Source: Methyloversatilis universalis FAM5 | GTDB lineage: Bacteria > Pseudomonadota > Gammaproteobacteria > Burkholderiales > Rhodocyclaceae | NCBI RefSeq assembly: GCF_000214035.2 | Contig: NZ_AFHG01000030.1 | Coordinates: forward strand, 1-64,000 | DNA: 64,000 nt | Direction of reading: 5' to 3' | In this document: in pieces, positions 1 through 7,540 of the stretch | How positions within the stretch are numbered: the first letter of the stretch is position 1 | Layout: each line of letters starts with the position of its first letter | Translations under genes and position numbers: made by a program | The notes under the pieces: model-generated | The model's input: only the letters and a program-made list of their open reading frames with translations | The model's database searches: none | Told to the model about the DNA's origin: nothing

Positions 1-20
1 TTGTCATTGCAATGCTTCAG

Positions 21-650
21 TCATCGTCCGGACAGGATTTCGTCCGCATGGATGATGGCCCGCGCGATCTCCTCGGTCGGGATGCGCTTGCTCATCGCCT
101 GTTCGCGGATGATCTTGTAGGCCTCGGCGTCGCTGACCCCACGGGTGCGCATCAGGATGGCCTTGGCGTCGTTGATCTGGTTCACGCTGAGCAGCTTCTG
201 CTCCAGCCGCTGCACCCTTTTCTTGTAGCCGCGCATTTCCTGCGTCAGGCCGACGGTGAGCACCAGTGAGGCGAGTACGCCGGTCGAGCGCAGCGGCGCG
301 CTCAGCACACCGGTCGCGCCCATGCGCAGCATGACTTCGAAAATGGTCGGGTTCTCGTAGCCGACGACGGCGATCACCGCCGGCGGCTGTTCGAAATTGC
401 TGAAGTTCAGCGGCGCGTGCATTTCGTTCGACTGGATCGCGTAGTACACGACGTCGACCTTGTCCGGCAGGTCCTGCACCGGCGGCCAGAAGGTCTGTAC
501 CTGGCAGCCGATGCGCTGCAGCTGCTGGATCAGCACCTCGCCGTCGGCATCGCGCGGATGCAGCACGACGATGCGCAGATTGCGCAGCTGGGTCAGGAAT
601 TCAGGCGTGATGCGCTTGCTGCGCACGCCTGCGCGCGGCGGGCTACTCAT
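21..650 (-). CDS. amiR: AmiR-like ANTAR antitermination regulator
   Basis: Predicted RNA-binding transcription antiterminator of 209 residues, close to the usual AmiR length. The N-terminal part resembles a pseudo-receiver. A coiled-coil stretch (RVQRLEQKLL) follows, then a C-terminal ANTAR domain with NDAKAILM and AYKIIREQAM. In the AmiR family this domain binds leader-RNA hairpins and prevents termination, and is held inactive by AmiC until ligand binds. I chose ATG at 650 over ATG at 671 because AAGG lies about 6 bases upstream of it. The start overlaps the end of the amiC-like gene by 8 bases, so the two are translationally coupled. Likely targets are the two leader cassettes at 1902 and 7495. 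The family call is firm; the targets are inferred. Confidence 0.88.
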   Translation of the reverse strand: MSSPPRAGVRSKRITPEFLTQLRNLRIVVLHPRDADGEVLIQQLQRIGCQVQTFWPPVQDLPDKVDVVYYAIQSNEMHAPLNFSNFEQPPAVIAVVGYENPTIFEVMLRMGATGVLSAPLRSTGVLASLVLTVGLTQEMRGYKKRVQRLEQKLLSVNQINDAKAILMRTRGVSDAEAYKIIREQAMSKRIPTEEIARAIIHADEILSGR

Positions 651-1815
651 GGCGACCTTCTTCGACCGCATTCACCCGCAGCCGTGTGCTCCAGTCGTCG
701 AAGGAGTGACTGACCAGATAGGGGTCGGCCTCCACGCCGCCCGGGGTTTCGGCGAGTATCGTGAACTGGCCTTCGCTGTTCACCCGGCCGATGCGCGGGT
801 ACAGGCGGGCATGATGGTTATGCGGCAGGATGCGGATGCGGCCCTGCGGCGCGTCGAACTCGCGGCCGAGAACGTACGGCAGCAGGATGTCATGTTCGTC
901 GCTGCCCGCTTCGCGGAAGGCGTCCGCGAACACATGCACCTGGTAGTAGGACGACTCCCAGCTCATGTTGGGCTGTACCTCGTTGCCGAACAGCTTGCGG
1001 AACAGCGCTACGCAGTCGCGGTTGCGCGGGGTGTCGATCGACTGGAAATAGGTGCCGCCGGTGTAGTGGCCTTCGGCCAGCCGGATACCCATTTCGGATA
1101 CCTCTTCCTCGCTGGTGCACAGGCTTGCGATCGGCATTTTCTTCGGATCGAAACCGGCGTCCGCGTAGGCCTGGTAGAGCATGCGCGTGGTCTTGCCGAC
1201 CATGGTCGAGAAGATGAAGTCCGGCTGCTTGGCCCTGATGTCCTTCATGATCGGCGTGAAGGCGCTTTCCTTCGCGTCAAGGTGCACATAGCGCTCGCCC
1301 ACCTTGGCACCGCCCTGACGGTGGTGCACGAAGTCGCTCATGATGCGGTTCGACTCGTAGGGGAAGATGTAGTCGCTGCCGATCAGGTACACCCGCGCGC
1401 CGAATCGGGTCGACATGTAGTCGGCGAGCAGGGCGCTGTTCTGGTTCGGCGCACCACCGGTGTAGATGATGTTGTTCGAGAATTCGAAGCCCTCGTACAT
1501 CGTGGGGCAGAACAGCAGACGGTTCCATCTTTCGACCACCGGCAGTACCGCCTTGCGCGTGCTCGACATGTAGCAGCCGAAGATGACATTGACCTTGTCG
1601 TCCTGAACCAGGCGCGTGGCCAGTGCGCGGAACTGCTGCGGGTTGGACTGCGGATCGTAGTAGACCGGAACCAGCTCCCGGCCGTCGATGCCGCCGGCAT
1701 CGTTGATCTCGCGGATCGCGAAAAGCGTGCCGGCGAGCATCGTGTTTTCGATGCGGGATGTCACGCCCTCGCGCGAGAACAGGACACCGACCTTGATGGG
1801 ATCGTTGATGGACAC
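643..1815 (-). CDS. amiC: AmiC-like cytoplasmic amide/urea sensor
   Basis: A 390-residue periplasmic-binding-protein fold (Peripla_BP_6 class) with no signal peptide, beginning directly at the first beta strand (IKVGVLFSREG). It is therefore a cytoplasmic receptor like Pseudomonas AmiC, not a transport protein. FGCYMSSTRKAVLPV and the TMYEGFE region align by eye with the exported binding protein encoded at 7665, so the two are paralogues. It lies directly upstream of the ANTAR gene in the same operon, as amiC does with amiR. The start is GTG at 1815 with no obvious Shine-Dalgarno, so the exact N-terminus is uncertain. The ligand is unknown; a small amide, formamide or urea derivative fits the neighbouring enzymes. 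Confidence 0.87.
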   Translation of the reverse strand: MSINDPIKVGVLFSREGVTSRIENTMLAGTLFAIREINDAGGIDGRELVPVYYDPQSNPQQFRALATRLVQDDKVNVIFGCYMSSTRKAVLPVVERWNRLLFCPTMYEGFEFSNNIIYTGGAPNQNSALLADYMSTRFGARVYLIGSDYIFPYESNRIMSDFVHHRQGGAKVGERYVHLDAKESAFTPIMKDIRAKQPDFIFSTMVGKTTRMLYQAYADAGFDPKKMPIASLCTSEEEVSEMGIRLAEGHYTGGTYFQSIDTPRNRDCVALFRKLFGNEVQPNMSWESSYYQVHVFADAFREAGSDEHDILLPYVLGREFDAPQGRIRILPHNHHARLYPRIGRVNSEGQFTILAETPGGVEADPYLVSHSFDDWSTRLRVNAVEEGRHE

Positions 1816-1862
1816 GGGTTTGCGGCCGGATGACTGAAAACGTGTCCGATACTAACAGACGC

Positions 1863-1891
1863 TTGACCGCGCGAAAGAGGCTCACTAAGAT
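1863..1891 (+). promoter_or_regulatory. Sigma70-type promoter of the DMFase operon
   Basis: The -35 is TTGACC (1863-1868) and the -10 is TAAGAT (1886-1891), with a 17-base spacer. Transcription would start near the conserved ACTCAAC at 1894-1900, immediately before the leader hairpin. The same arrangement, with near-identical boxes, precedes the binding-protein/urease operon at 7456. The 1816-2092 intergenic region otherwise holds only this promoter, the leader and the ribosome binding site. Confidence 0.75.
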
Positions 1892-1901
1892 TCACTCAAC
1901 G

Positions 1902-1949
1902 CTTCGCCCCGCCAGCACTGCCGGGCGCGAAGACGGGCAAAAAGGCCTG
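1902..1949 (+). promoter_or_regulatory. AmiR-type leader RNA with two antiterminator hairpins (copy 1)
   Basis: The first hairpin is 1902-1932: arms CTTCGC/GCGAAG and CCCG/CGGG around a hexaloop AGCACT (1914-1919). The second possible hairpin pairs CGGGC (1934-1938) with GCCTG (1945-1949) around the hexaloop AAAAAG. It uses the 5' arm of the terminator at 1939-1979, so the two structures exclude each other. Two hexaloop hairpins followed by a competing terminator is the ANTAR-target layout. Both loops start with A. The G I recall at loop position 4 of the published consensus is not obvious here, so the match is architectural rather than exact. Confidence 0.72.
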
Positions 1950-1979
1950 CACGGATCTCCGGATCCGGCAGGCCTTTTT
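1939..1979 (+). terminator. Conditional intrinsic terminator ahead of dmfA1
   Basis: A 12-base-pair outer stem AAAAAGGCCTGC/GCAGGCCTTTTT continues into an inner stem CGGATC/GATCCG with loop TCCG, and the T tract follows. It lies upstream of the first DMFase gene, on its transcribed strand, so it would block that operon unless antitermination occurs. It closely matches the terminator at 7531-7577. Confidence 0.85.
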
Positions 1980-2092
1980 GTTTTGGTTTTTCGCTTTCGA
2001 GTTTTCGCAGTTTTTCGAGATTTTTCGCATTGGCCAGTGCCGGCCGGTCGCGACAGGAGCTTCCAGATGTTCAACCCTTGAAGGAGAGTGCA

Positions 2093-2533
2093 GTGATTCC
2101 GATACCCAGGAAAGGCACGCCGGAACGCGACCGGCTGATCCAGGAACACCTCGAGTGCGTGAAGTCCATGGCCGGCGTGGCCGGCTTCTCGGTACTCAAG
2201 TGCGCGACGCCGGGTGACACCACCCACATCAGCGGCGGCGTGCACGAAGACCCTCTGCTCAGGCGCGTGCTGCTGCGCATGCGCGGCGCCTCGCCCAAAG
2301 GCAAGCTCATCGTCATCTGCACCAAGATCGACGCGGAATGGCGCATCGGGCGTCTGTCCGGCATACGCGGCGTACCGCCGGTATTCGTCGACGACACCGT
2401 CTACACCAGCGAGCAGGACATCCAGCACGCCATCTTCCTGATGCGTCTCGACGAGATGGAAGAGACCGACGGCATGCCCGAGCACTACCACGAAGGCTAC
2501 AAGCGGCGCGACGACAACTGGCCGGTGACCTGA
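2093..2533 (+). CDS. dmfA1: N,N-dimethylformamidase small (alpha) subunit
   Basis: Small subunit of N,N-dimethylformamidase, the two-subunit enzyme that hydrolyses DMF to dimethylamine and formate. The 146-residue size and position directly before the large-subunit gene fit the known dmfA1-dmfA2 pair, whose small subunit is about 130 residues. The protein is soluble and charged, with no signal peptide; I see no catalytic residues in it, as expected for the structural subunit. The start is GTG at 2093: AGGAG at 2082-2086 lies 6 bases upstream and no ATG is well placed. Assignment rests largely on the unmistakable neighbour, since the small subunit is less distinctive alone. Confidence 0.85.
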   Translation: MIPIPRKGTPERDRLIQEHLECVKSMAGVAGFSVLKCATPGDTTHISGGVHEDPLLRRVLLRMRGASPKGKLIVICTKIDAEWRIGRLSGIRGVPPVFVDDTVYTSEQDIQHAIFLMRLDEMEETDGMPEHYHEGYKRRDDNWPVT

Positions 2534-2640
2534 TCACCGCCTCGCGCTGACGCGCGGCTGCGGCCGCACCCGTCTTCACCCCATCTACTGCAAAAGCATC
2601 CGAGCCCCCGGAGGGCGGCGCTCGGCCTGGAGAAATGACC

Positions 2641-5037
2641 ATGTGTGCAATGCGACTGACCGGATACGCCGACAAGTTCAGTGTCCATCCGGGCGACACC
2701 ATCAAGTTCTACGTCAATTGCGACGGACCGAAGAAGTACAGCGCGTCCATCGTGCAGATGATCAATGGCGACACCAATCCGCGCGGCCCCGGCTTCATCG
2801 AGAAGGCGGTGAAGGCCGACTGCGAGGGCGTCTACGACGGCATCAAGCAGGTCGTCTATGGCGGCTCGTACGGCTTCGTGGCGGACGCGCCGCAGCTGAA
2901 GCCGGACAGCTTCACGCTGCAGTGCTGGATCTGGCCGACCACGCCCAAGACCGACACGCGCTACTGGAAGCACGGCGCCCAGGGCCTGGTGACCAAGTGG
3001 TCGGGCGGCAAGGGTTACGGCCTGTTCATCAACACCGACGGCTGCGTCGAGCTGCGCATCAACGGTGAAACCTACTCGACCGGCGCACCGCTGCGCGACC
3101 ACGCCTGGCACTTCATCGCGGCGAGCTTCGACGCGAAGACCGGCGATGTGGTGCTGTATCACGAGCCGCAGGTGGTGTATGCGCTGGACCCCGAAATCCC
3201 GCCGGTCAAGGCGACGTTCAAGGGCAAGGTCGAGCACACGAACCTGCCGCTGGTGATTGCCGGCTACGTGGATCATGTCGAGCCGGGGCCGCTGGGCCTG
3301 TCCTCGCTGCCGCAGGGCGTCATCGTCGGCGGCCACTACAACGGCAAGATCGACAGCCCGCGCCTGTGCAGCCGTGCGCTGTCGCGTTTCGAGATCGAAA
3401 TGATGAAGGGCGGTGCGCAACCGGGACTGACCGAGCGCCGCAACGCCGGCCCGACCGGCGTGCTGTCGGAAGCCATCGTCGCCGCCTGGGACTTTTCCGA
3501 CGGCATCGACACGCTGGTGGCGAAGGATGCCGGCCCCTACCGCTTCGACGCCACGCTTGTTAACTGCCCGACGCGCGCGCTGACCGGCTACAACTGGGCC
3601 GGCCAGACCTTCGACTGGAAGGTCGCGCCGAAGGAATACGGCGCCATCCACTTCCACGACGACGACCTCGACAACGCACGCTGGGAAGTGAGCTTCGAAT
3701 GGAGCGTGCCGGCCGACATCAAGAGCCGCTTCTACGCCGCCAAGCTCACCACGCCGGAAGGTGACGAGGACTACATCCCGTTCTGGATCGTGCCGAAGAT
3801 CGGCCAGGAACAGTCGAAGATCGCCGTGATGGTGCCCACCATCAGCTACATGGCGTACGCGAACGAGCACGTCGCGTGCAACGCCGGCGGCGCCGAACTG
3901 TTCGTCTATCGCGTGCCCATCATGCAGCAGCAGAACATGTTCCTCGCCGAACACCGCGAGTACGGCGGCTCGATCTACGACACCCACACCGACGGCAGCG
4001 GCATCTGCCTGTCGTCGCGGCTGCGGCCCATCCTGAGCATCCGTCCGAAGTACGACCATTTCCTGGCGCAGGCGCCGTGGCAGTACCCGGCCGACCTGCA
4101 CCTGATCTGCTGGCTGGAACAGATGGGCTACGAGTACGACGTGTTCACCGACGAGGACGTGACCTATGACGGTCTGGCCCGGCTGGAGAACTACAACGTC
4201 ATCATCACCGGCTCGCACCCGGAGCACAATTCGGGCACCCAGCTCGACGCGCTGCACAACTACACCCAGCGCGGCGGGCGCCTGATGTATATGGGCGCCG
4301 ACGCCTGGTACTGGGTGCATTCCTTCCACCCGGCCTACGACGGACTGGGCCGCGGCATCGTCACTGAAATGCGCCGCTGCGAATCCGGCATCCGCACTTG
4401 GCGCGCCGATCCGGGCGAGTACTACCACCAGGGCACCGGCGAGCTGGGCGGCATGTGGCGCTATCGCGGCCGCTACCTGCATTCGGTGGCGGGTACCGGC
4501 ATGTCGTCCGAAGGCTTCGACATTTCGTCCTACTTCTCGCGCACGCCGGAAAGTCTGGATCCGCGCGTCAGCTGGGCCTTTGACGGCATCAGCTACGAGG
4601 AGAACCTCGGCAACTTCGGTCTGGTCGGCGGCGGGGCGGCCGGTCTGGAACTGGACATCGTCGACACCATGCTGGGTTCGCCGCCGCACATCCTCACCGT
4701 CGCCACCTCGGCCGGCCGTCACACCGAGGCCTATCTGCTGGTGATGGAGGACTTCGGCTTCAACCAGCAAGGTCTGGACGGCACCGTGCATCCGCGCGTG
4801 CGCGCCGACATCACCTTCCACGAAACGCCCAATGGCGGCGGCTGCTTTGCCTTCAGCTCGATCGCCTACTGCGGTTCGCTGCCGTGGAACAACTGCGACA
4901 ACAACATTTCGCGTCTGACCAAGAACGTGCTTGACCGCTTCATGCAGGACGGCCCGCTGCCGGCCGCGCCGAAGGAAGCGATCAAGCACCGCGGTCGCGC
5001 GGATTACGAGTCGCCGGCGCTGGCGTCGAAGAGCTGA
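2641..5037 (+). CDS. dmfA2: N,N-dimethylformamidase large (beta) subunit, iron amidohydrolase
   Basis: Catalytic subunit of DMFase, 798 residues. A LamG-like beta-sandwich occupies roughly residues 70-210 (AWHFIAASFDAKTGDVVLY), and the catalytic region follows. The Paracoccus enzyme, as I recall, binds mononuclear iron with two tyrosines and one glutamate. The equivalents appear to be Y406 (MAYANEH), Y446 (SIYDTHTDGSG) and E528 (SHPEH), with spacing near that of 399/440/521. The catalytic Asn I recall as N547 aligns with an Asp here (D554, MGADAWYW). ATG at 2641 has GGAG 8 bases upstream, whereas ATG at 2635 has only a 2-base gap. The protein is cytoplasmic, with no signal peptide. Confidence 0.93.
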   Translation: MCAMRLTGYADKFSVHPGDTIKFYVNCDGPKKYSASIVQMINGDTNPRGPGFIEKAVKADCEGVYDGIKQVVYGGSYGFVADAPQLKPDSFTLQCWIWPTTPKTDTRYWKHGAQGLVTKWSGGKGYGLFINTDGCVELRINGETYSTGAPLRDHAWHFIAASFDAKTGDVVLYHEPQVVYALDPEIPPVKATFKGKVEHTNLPLVIAGYVDHVEPGPLGLSSLPQGVIVGGHYNGKIDSPRLCSRALSRFEIEMMKGGAQPGLTERRNAGPTGVLSEAIVAAWDFSDGIDTLVAKDAGPYRFDATLVNCPTRALTGYNWAGQTFDWKVAPKEYGAIHFHDDDLDNARWEVSFEWSVPADIKSRFYAAKLTTPEGDEDYIPFWIVPKIGQEQSKIAVMVPTISYMAYANEHVACNAGGAELFVYRVPIMQQQNMFLAEHREYGGSIYDTHTDGSGICLSSRLRPILSIRPKYDHFLAQAPWQYPADLHLICWLEQMGYEYDVFTDEDVTYDGLARLENYNVIITGSHPEHNSGTQLDALHNYTQRGGRLMYMGADAWYWVHSFHPAYDGLGRGIVTEMRRCESGIRTWRADPGEYYHQGTGELGGMWRYRGRYLHSVAGTGMSSEGFDISSYFSRTPESLDPRVSWAFDGISYEENLGNFGLVGGGAAGLELDIVDTMLGSPPHILTVATSAGRHTEAYLLVMEDFGFNQQGLDGTVHPRVRADITFHETPNGGGCFAFSSIAYCGSLPWNNCDNNISRLTKNVLDRFMQDGPLPAAPKEAIKHRGRADYESPALASKS

Positions 5038-5049
5038 TGTGAGGTGCAG

Positions 5050-5082
5050 GCAGGGTTCGCTCGCCATGCGGGCGAACCCTGC
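5050..5082 (+). repeat. Intercistronic hairpin after dmfA2
   Basis: Perfect 11-base-pair inverted repeat GCAGGGTTCGC/GCGAACCCTGC around an 11-base loop, with no T tract. It separates dmfA2 from the next gene. A stem of this kind can protect the upstream mRNA or reduce downstream expression; that role is inferred. Confidence 0.6.
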
Positions 5083-5112
5083 GCAGATGGAATCAGACTG
5101 AGGATTCGTCAG

Positions 5113-6096
5113 ATGGAATGCATGACCGAACATCCGGTTCACCTGCACCGCCGGCCGGGCAGGGCGGGCGAGGCATTCGACGTCGCCGCCTTCCGCGGGC
5201 TCGATTTTGCACGCGCCGAGGACGACGCGATCTGGACGCGCGAATGGGTGTGTGTGGGCAGCCCGCTCGACATTCCGGCCGCCGGCGATCTGCTGCCTTT
5301 CACCGTCGGCGATCACGCCATCCATGTGCAGCGCCTGCCGGATGGCGGATTCGCTGGCCGCTTCAACAAGGCGCAGCACGGCGGTTGTCGCGTGGTGCCG
5401 TTGCAGTGCCAGCAGGGCGCGAAGACGCCGTGCTCATTCACCTCCTGCGGTCACAGCCTCGACCGCCCGGCGATCGCGGCCGGTGAACTGGGTGAAGGCA
5501 CGCCCGAGATGTACCAGTACCTCGGGCTGCGGCCGGAGCGCCTGCTGCCGGTGCGCACAGCGACCTGGGGGCCGCTGCTGTTCGTGAGCCTCGATCCGCA
5601 CGGGGCATCGTTCGATCCGACCGCGCGCGCGCTGACGACGGCACTGCCGGCGTGGCGCGGCGAGGCCGCGGACCGCCACCGCATCCGCTGGATGAACTGC
5701 GACGCCAACTGGAAGCTGGTCGCCCAGCACCTGCTGGCGGCATCCGCCACGTGTGCGTCCGGCGAAGTCGCGCTGTGCCGTGGCGACGCCGAAGGCCGGG
5801 CGGCGCTGCTGTTTCCCAATCTCGTGCTGCTGTCGTCGCCGCTTGGCACCTGTGCCGTCGTGCTGCAGCCGGTGTCGCTAACCCGCACGCGGTGCCGGGT
5901 CGCGCAGTTCGGGCCTGACGACAGCCCGCTCGCGTGGGAGACGCTGCTGCACACCCGGCTTGCCGCCGCCGCGCAGGCGCAGTCAGCGATTGAAGGCGGC
6001 GGCATAGGCGGGCGTGGCTGTGACCCGGCCGGTCAGCTGGATGCCGGCGGACGATGGATCGAAACGCAGGTGATGGCGCGCATCGCTGCGCGCTGA
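5113..6096 (+). CDS. Rieske-oxygenase-like protein with broken cluster site
   Basis: A 327-residue protein with the plan of a Rieske non-heme iron oxygenase alpha subunit: an early EWVCVGSPLDIP segment, a Rieske-like region near residues 85-112, and a catalytic-domain marker (DANWKLVAQHLL). The normal Cys-X-His...Cys-X2-His becomes A87-Q-H89 with 17 residues to C107-S-F-T110, so one Cys and one His are replaced at correct spacing. The usual His-X4-His iron motif after NWKL is also absent. It therefore looks unable to carry out oxygenase chemistry and may be structural or regulatory. ATG at 5113 has GAGGA 8 bases upstream. It lies in the DMFase operon. Function unknown. Confidence 0.75.
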   Translation: MECMTEHPVHLHRRPGRAGEAFDVAAFRGLDFARAEDDAIWTREWVCVGSPLDIPAAGDLLPFTVGDHAIHVQRLPDGGFAGRFNKAQHGGCRVVPLQCQQGAKTPCSFTSCGHSLDRPAIAAGELGEGTPEMYQYLGLRPERLLPVRTATWGPLLFVSLDPHGASFDPTARALTTALPAWRGEAADRHRIRWMNCDANWKLVAQHLLAASATCASGEVALCRGDAEGRAALLFPNLVLLSSPLGTCAVVLQPVSLTRTRCRVAQFGPDDSPLAWETLLHTRLAAAAQAQSAIEGGGIGGRGCDPAGQLDAGGRWIETQVMARIAAR

Positions 6097-6122
6097 TCGG
6101 GCAAACCAGGAGATCTGCATAT

Positions 6123-6812
6123 ATGGACGCACTGATGGAAACGCCGCTGTCACTCGAAGACGCGGTGGTCGCCTACCGCGATGGCGATCTGCCGACCGCG
6201 GCGAGATTGTTCGAGGCGCTGGCCGAGGACGGCAATGCGGAGGCGCAGGCCTGGACCGGCGCGCTGTACGCGAATGGCGAAGGCGTGCCGGCTGATCTGG
6301 CGCAGGCCTTCCGCTGGTATCTGCGTGCCGCCGAGAGCGGCCACGTGCCGGCGCAGACCAATGTCGGCGCCATGCTGATGATGGGCAATGGCACGCCGAC
6401 CGACCCGGAACGCGGCCTGCACTGGCTGCGCATCGCGGCCGAAGCGGGCGACGCGATGGCGCAGAGCAATCTGGCAACGCTGTACTTCAAGGGCCAGGGC
6501 ACGGCGCAGGACGAAGTGCAGGCGGCGCACTGGTACCGGCAGGCGGCCGGGCAGGGGCACTTTCCCTCCCAGGCGCGGCTGGGTTTCATGTACGCCAACG
6601 GGCTGGGCGTGGACAAGGACAGGGCGCAGGCCTTCGCCTGGCTGTCGCTGGCCGCGCAGCACGGCGTGGGCAGCGCGCTCAACGCGCTCGAAGGCATGAT
6701 CGGCCAGATGTCGGCCGAGGAGAAACAGAAGGGGGCCGCGCTGTTCGACCAGTGGCGCAGCCGCACCGCAGCGGTGTCGTCGCCGGCACGGCTGATTCCG
6801 GTTCCGGGGTGA
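6123..6812 (+). CDS. Sel1-repeat (TPR-like) protein
   Basis: A 229-residue alpha-solenoid protein built from Sel1-like repeats of about 36 residues, recognisable by repeated A-LY-G-G-----A--WY-AA patterns (for example LYANGEGVPADLAQAFRWYL and MYANGLGVDKDRAQAFAWL). Such proteins are usually scaffolds for protein-protein interaction. There is no signal peptide, so it is probably cytoplasmic. AGGAG lies 10 bases before ATG 6123. It sits in the DMFase operon, 4 bases before the next gene, so it may help assemble or regulate the enzyme; that is inference. Confidence 0.85.
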   Translation: MDALMETPLSLEDAVVAYRDGDLPTAARLFEALAEDGNAEAQAWTGALYANGEGVPADLAQAFRWYLRAAESGHVPAQTNVGAMLMMGNGTPTDPERGLHWLRIAAEAGDAMAQSNLATLYFKGQGTAQDEVQAAHWYRQAAGQGHFPSQARLGFMYANGLGVDKDRAQAFAWLSLAAQHGVGSALNALEGMIGQMSAEEKQKGAALFDQWRSRTAAVSSPARLIPVPG

Positions 6813-6816
6813 TGCG

Positions 6817-7125
6817 ATGAGCTACAGCGTGCAGCAGATCAAGTTCGAGTGCCTCACCTACATCAAGGAGTTCGGCGCGCGCATGGACGAGTGGTCCATC
6901 GGCATGGCGGACGACCCTGAACACGCACTGTTCGGCCTGTGCGGCGTCGATCCGGAGCGCGACATCTGGCTGTGGAAGCCGGCGCTGTCGGTGAACGCCG
7001 CGCGCACCGTGGTCGACTTCATGACCGGCCGCTACCGTCTGCATCCGGCAAGGGCGTCGAGTGCGGCGGTGGGCGGACGCTGCGTGTTCATGTACCGGCG
7101 ATCCACCGTGACGGAAGGGTCGTGA
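6817..7125 (+). CDS. Small conserved-looking protein of unknown function
   Basis: A 102-residue protein I do not recognise. It has an acidic, aromatic-rich N-terminal half (MDEWSIGMADDPEHALFGLCGVD, WLWKPAL) and a basic C-terminal half ending in VFMYRRSTV. There is no signal peptide or membrane segment, and its two Cys residues do not form a metal motif. It starts 4 bases after the Sel1-repeat gene, so it is almost certainly the last gene of the DMFase operon. Being the tail of a catabolic operon suggests an accessory role, but nothing in the sequence names one. Confidence 0.65.
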   Translation: MSYSVQQIKFECLTYIKEFGARMDEWSIGMADDPEHALFGLCGVDPERDIWLWKPALSVNAARTVVDFMTGRYRLHPARASSAAVGGRCVFMYRRSTVTEGS

Positions 7126-7135
7126 CGCGACCGTA

Positions 7136-7323
7136 TGGGCGCGATCTTCTGACGGCGAAGGGAGCCCGCATCGAAGCCCGAGGCAGGCAGACGCTGCGTT
7201 GCGGCCAAGGTCGCGCCCACCGGGATGCGCGTGAGTCTTAGCGGGCGCCGGGGTTTTGCGGGAGCGGGCTTGCTCGCGATTGCAGCCTTGATCTGAGCGT
7301 GAGGCCGGTCAAGGCCGCGCCCA
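7136..7323. repeat. REP-like extragenic palindromic repeats
   Basis: The stretch from 7126 to about 7450 has no gene. It holds an imperfect inverted repeat TGGGCGCGATCTT (7136-7148) against AAGGTCGCGCCCA (7207-7219), and a second copy of the latter, AAGGCCGCGCCCA (7311-7323). Around 7260 is GGGAGCGGGCTTGCTCGCGA, similar to Pseudomonas REP elements. The spacing and palindromes suggest an extragenic repeat cluster between the two operons. It may end or stabilise the upstream transcript. Confidence 0.55.
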
Positions 7324-7455
7324 CAGAGGAGGGCGCGCCCTCATGCGAATCGTCGGTGCGTGCACGAAAATGCTGTTGTATTGATGGTGCGAAAGCGCGT
7401 GCATCGGCGCTTCCGGACCATTGAAAAGAATTTGAGAAAAAGCCGCTGTCGATGC

Positions 7456-7484
7456 TTGACGCACTGCAGCAGCCTTCCTATCAT
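7456..7484 (+). promoter_or_regulatory. Sigma70-type promoter of the binding-protein/urease operon
   Basis: The -35 is TTGACG (7456-7461) and the -10 is TATCAT (7479-7484), with a 17-base spacer. As at 1863, it is followed by an ACTCAAC segment and then immediately by the leader hairpin. Confidence 0.75.
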
Positions 7485-7494
7485 CGACTCAACT

Positions 7495-7540
7495 TTCCGC
7501 GTCGCCAGCATTGCCGGCGCGGAACAAGGCAAAAGGGCCT
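7495..7540 (+). promoter_or_regulatory. AmiR-type leader RNA with two antiterminator hairpins (copy 2)
   Basis: The first hairpin is 7495-7524: arms TTCCGCG/CGCGGAA extending through a G-T pair to hexaloop AGCATT (7507-7512), with the same C-C mismatch below the loop-closing pair as in copy 1. The second possible hairpin pairs AGGC (7527-7530) with GCCT (7537-7540) around hexaloop AAAAGG and overlaps the terminator's 5' arm. The arms differ in sequence from copy 1 while still pairing, so there are compensatory changes supporting a real RNA structure. Confidence 0.72.

Noticed and set aside
1939-1979. Ordinary terminator for a gene upstream
   Set aside because: No plus-strand gene lies upstream; the stem sits between a promoter and dmfA1, so it is a leader terminator.
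2497-5379. 960-codon open frame on the minus strand opposite dmfA2
   Set aside because: Antisense shadow of a high-GC gene: His/Arg/Ala/Val-rich sequence without family motifs, and it covers the well-supported dmfA2 and its neighbour.
5113-6096. Calling the gene a functional ring-hydroxylating or methylamine oxygenase
   Set aside because: Two of four Rieske ligands and the mononuclear iron motif are missing.
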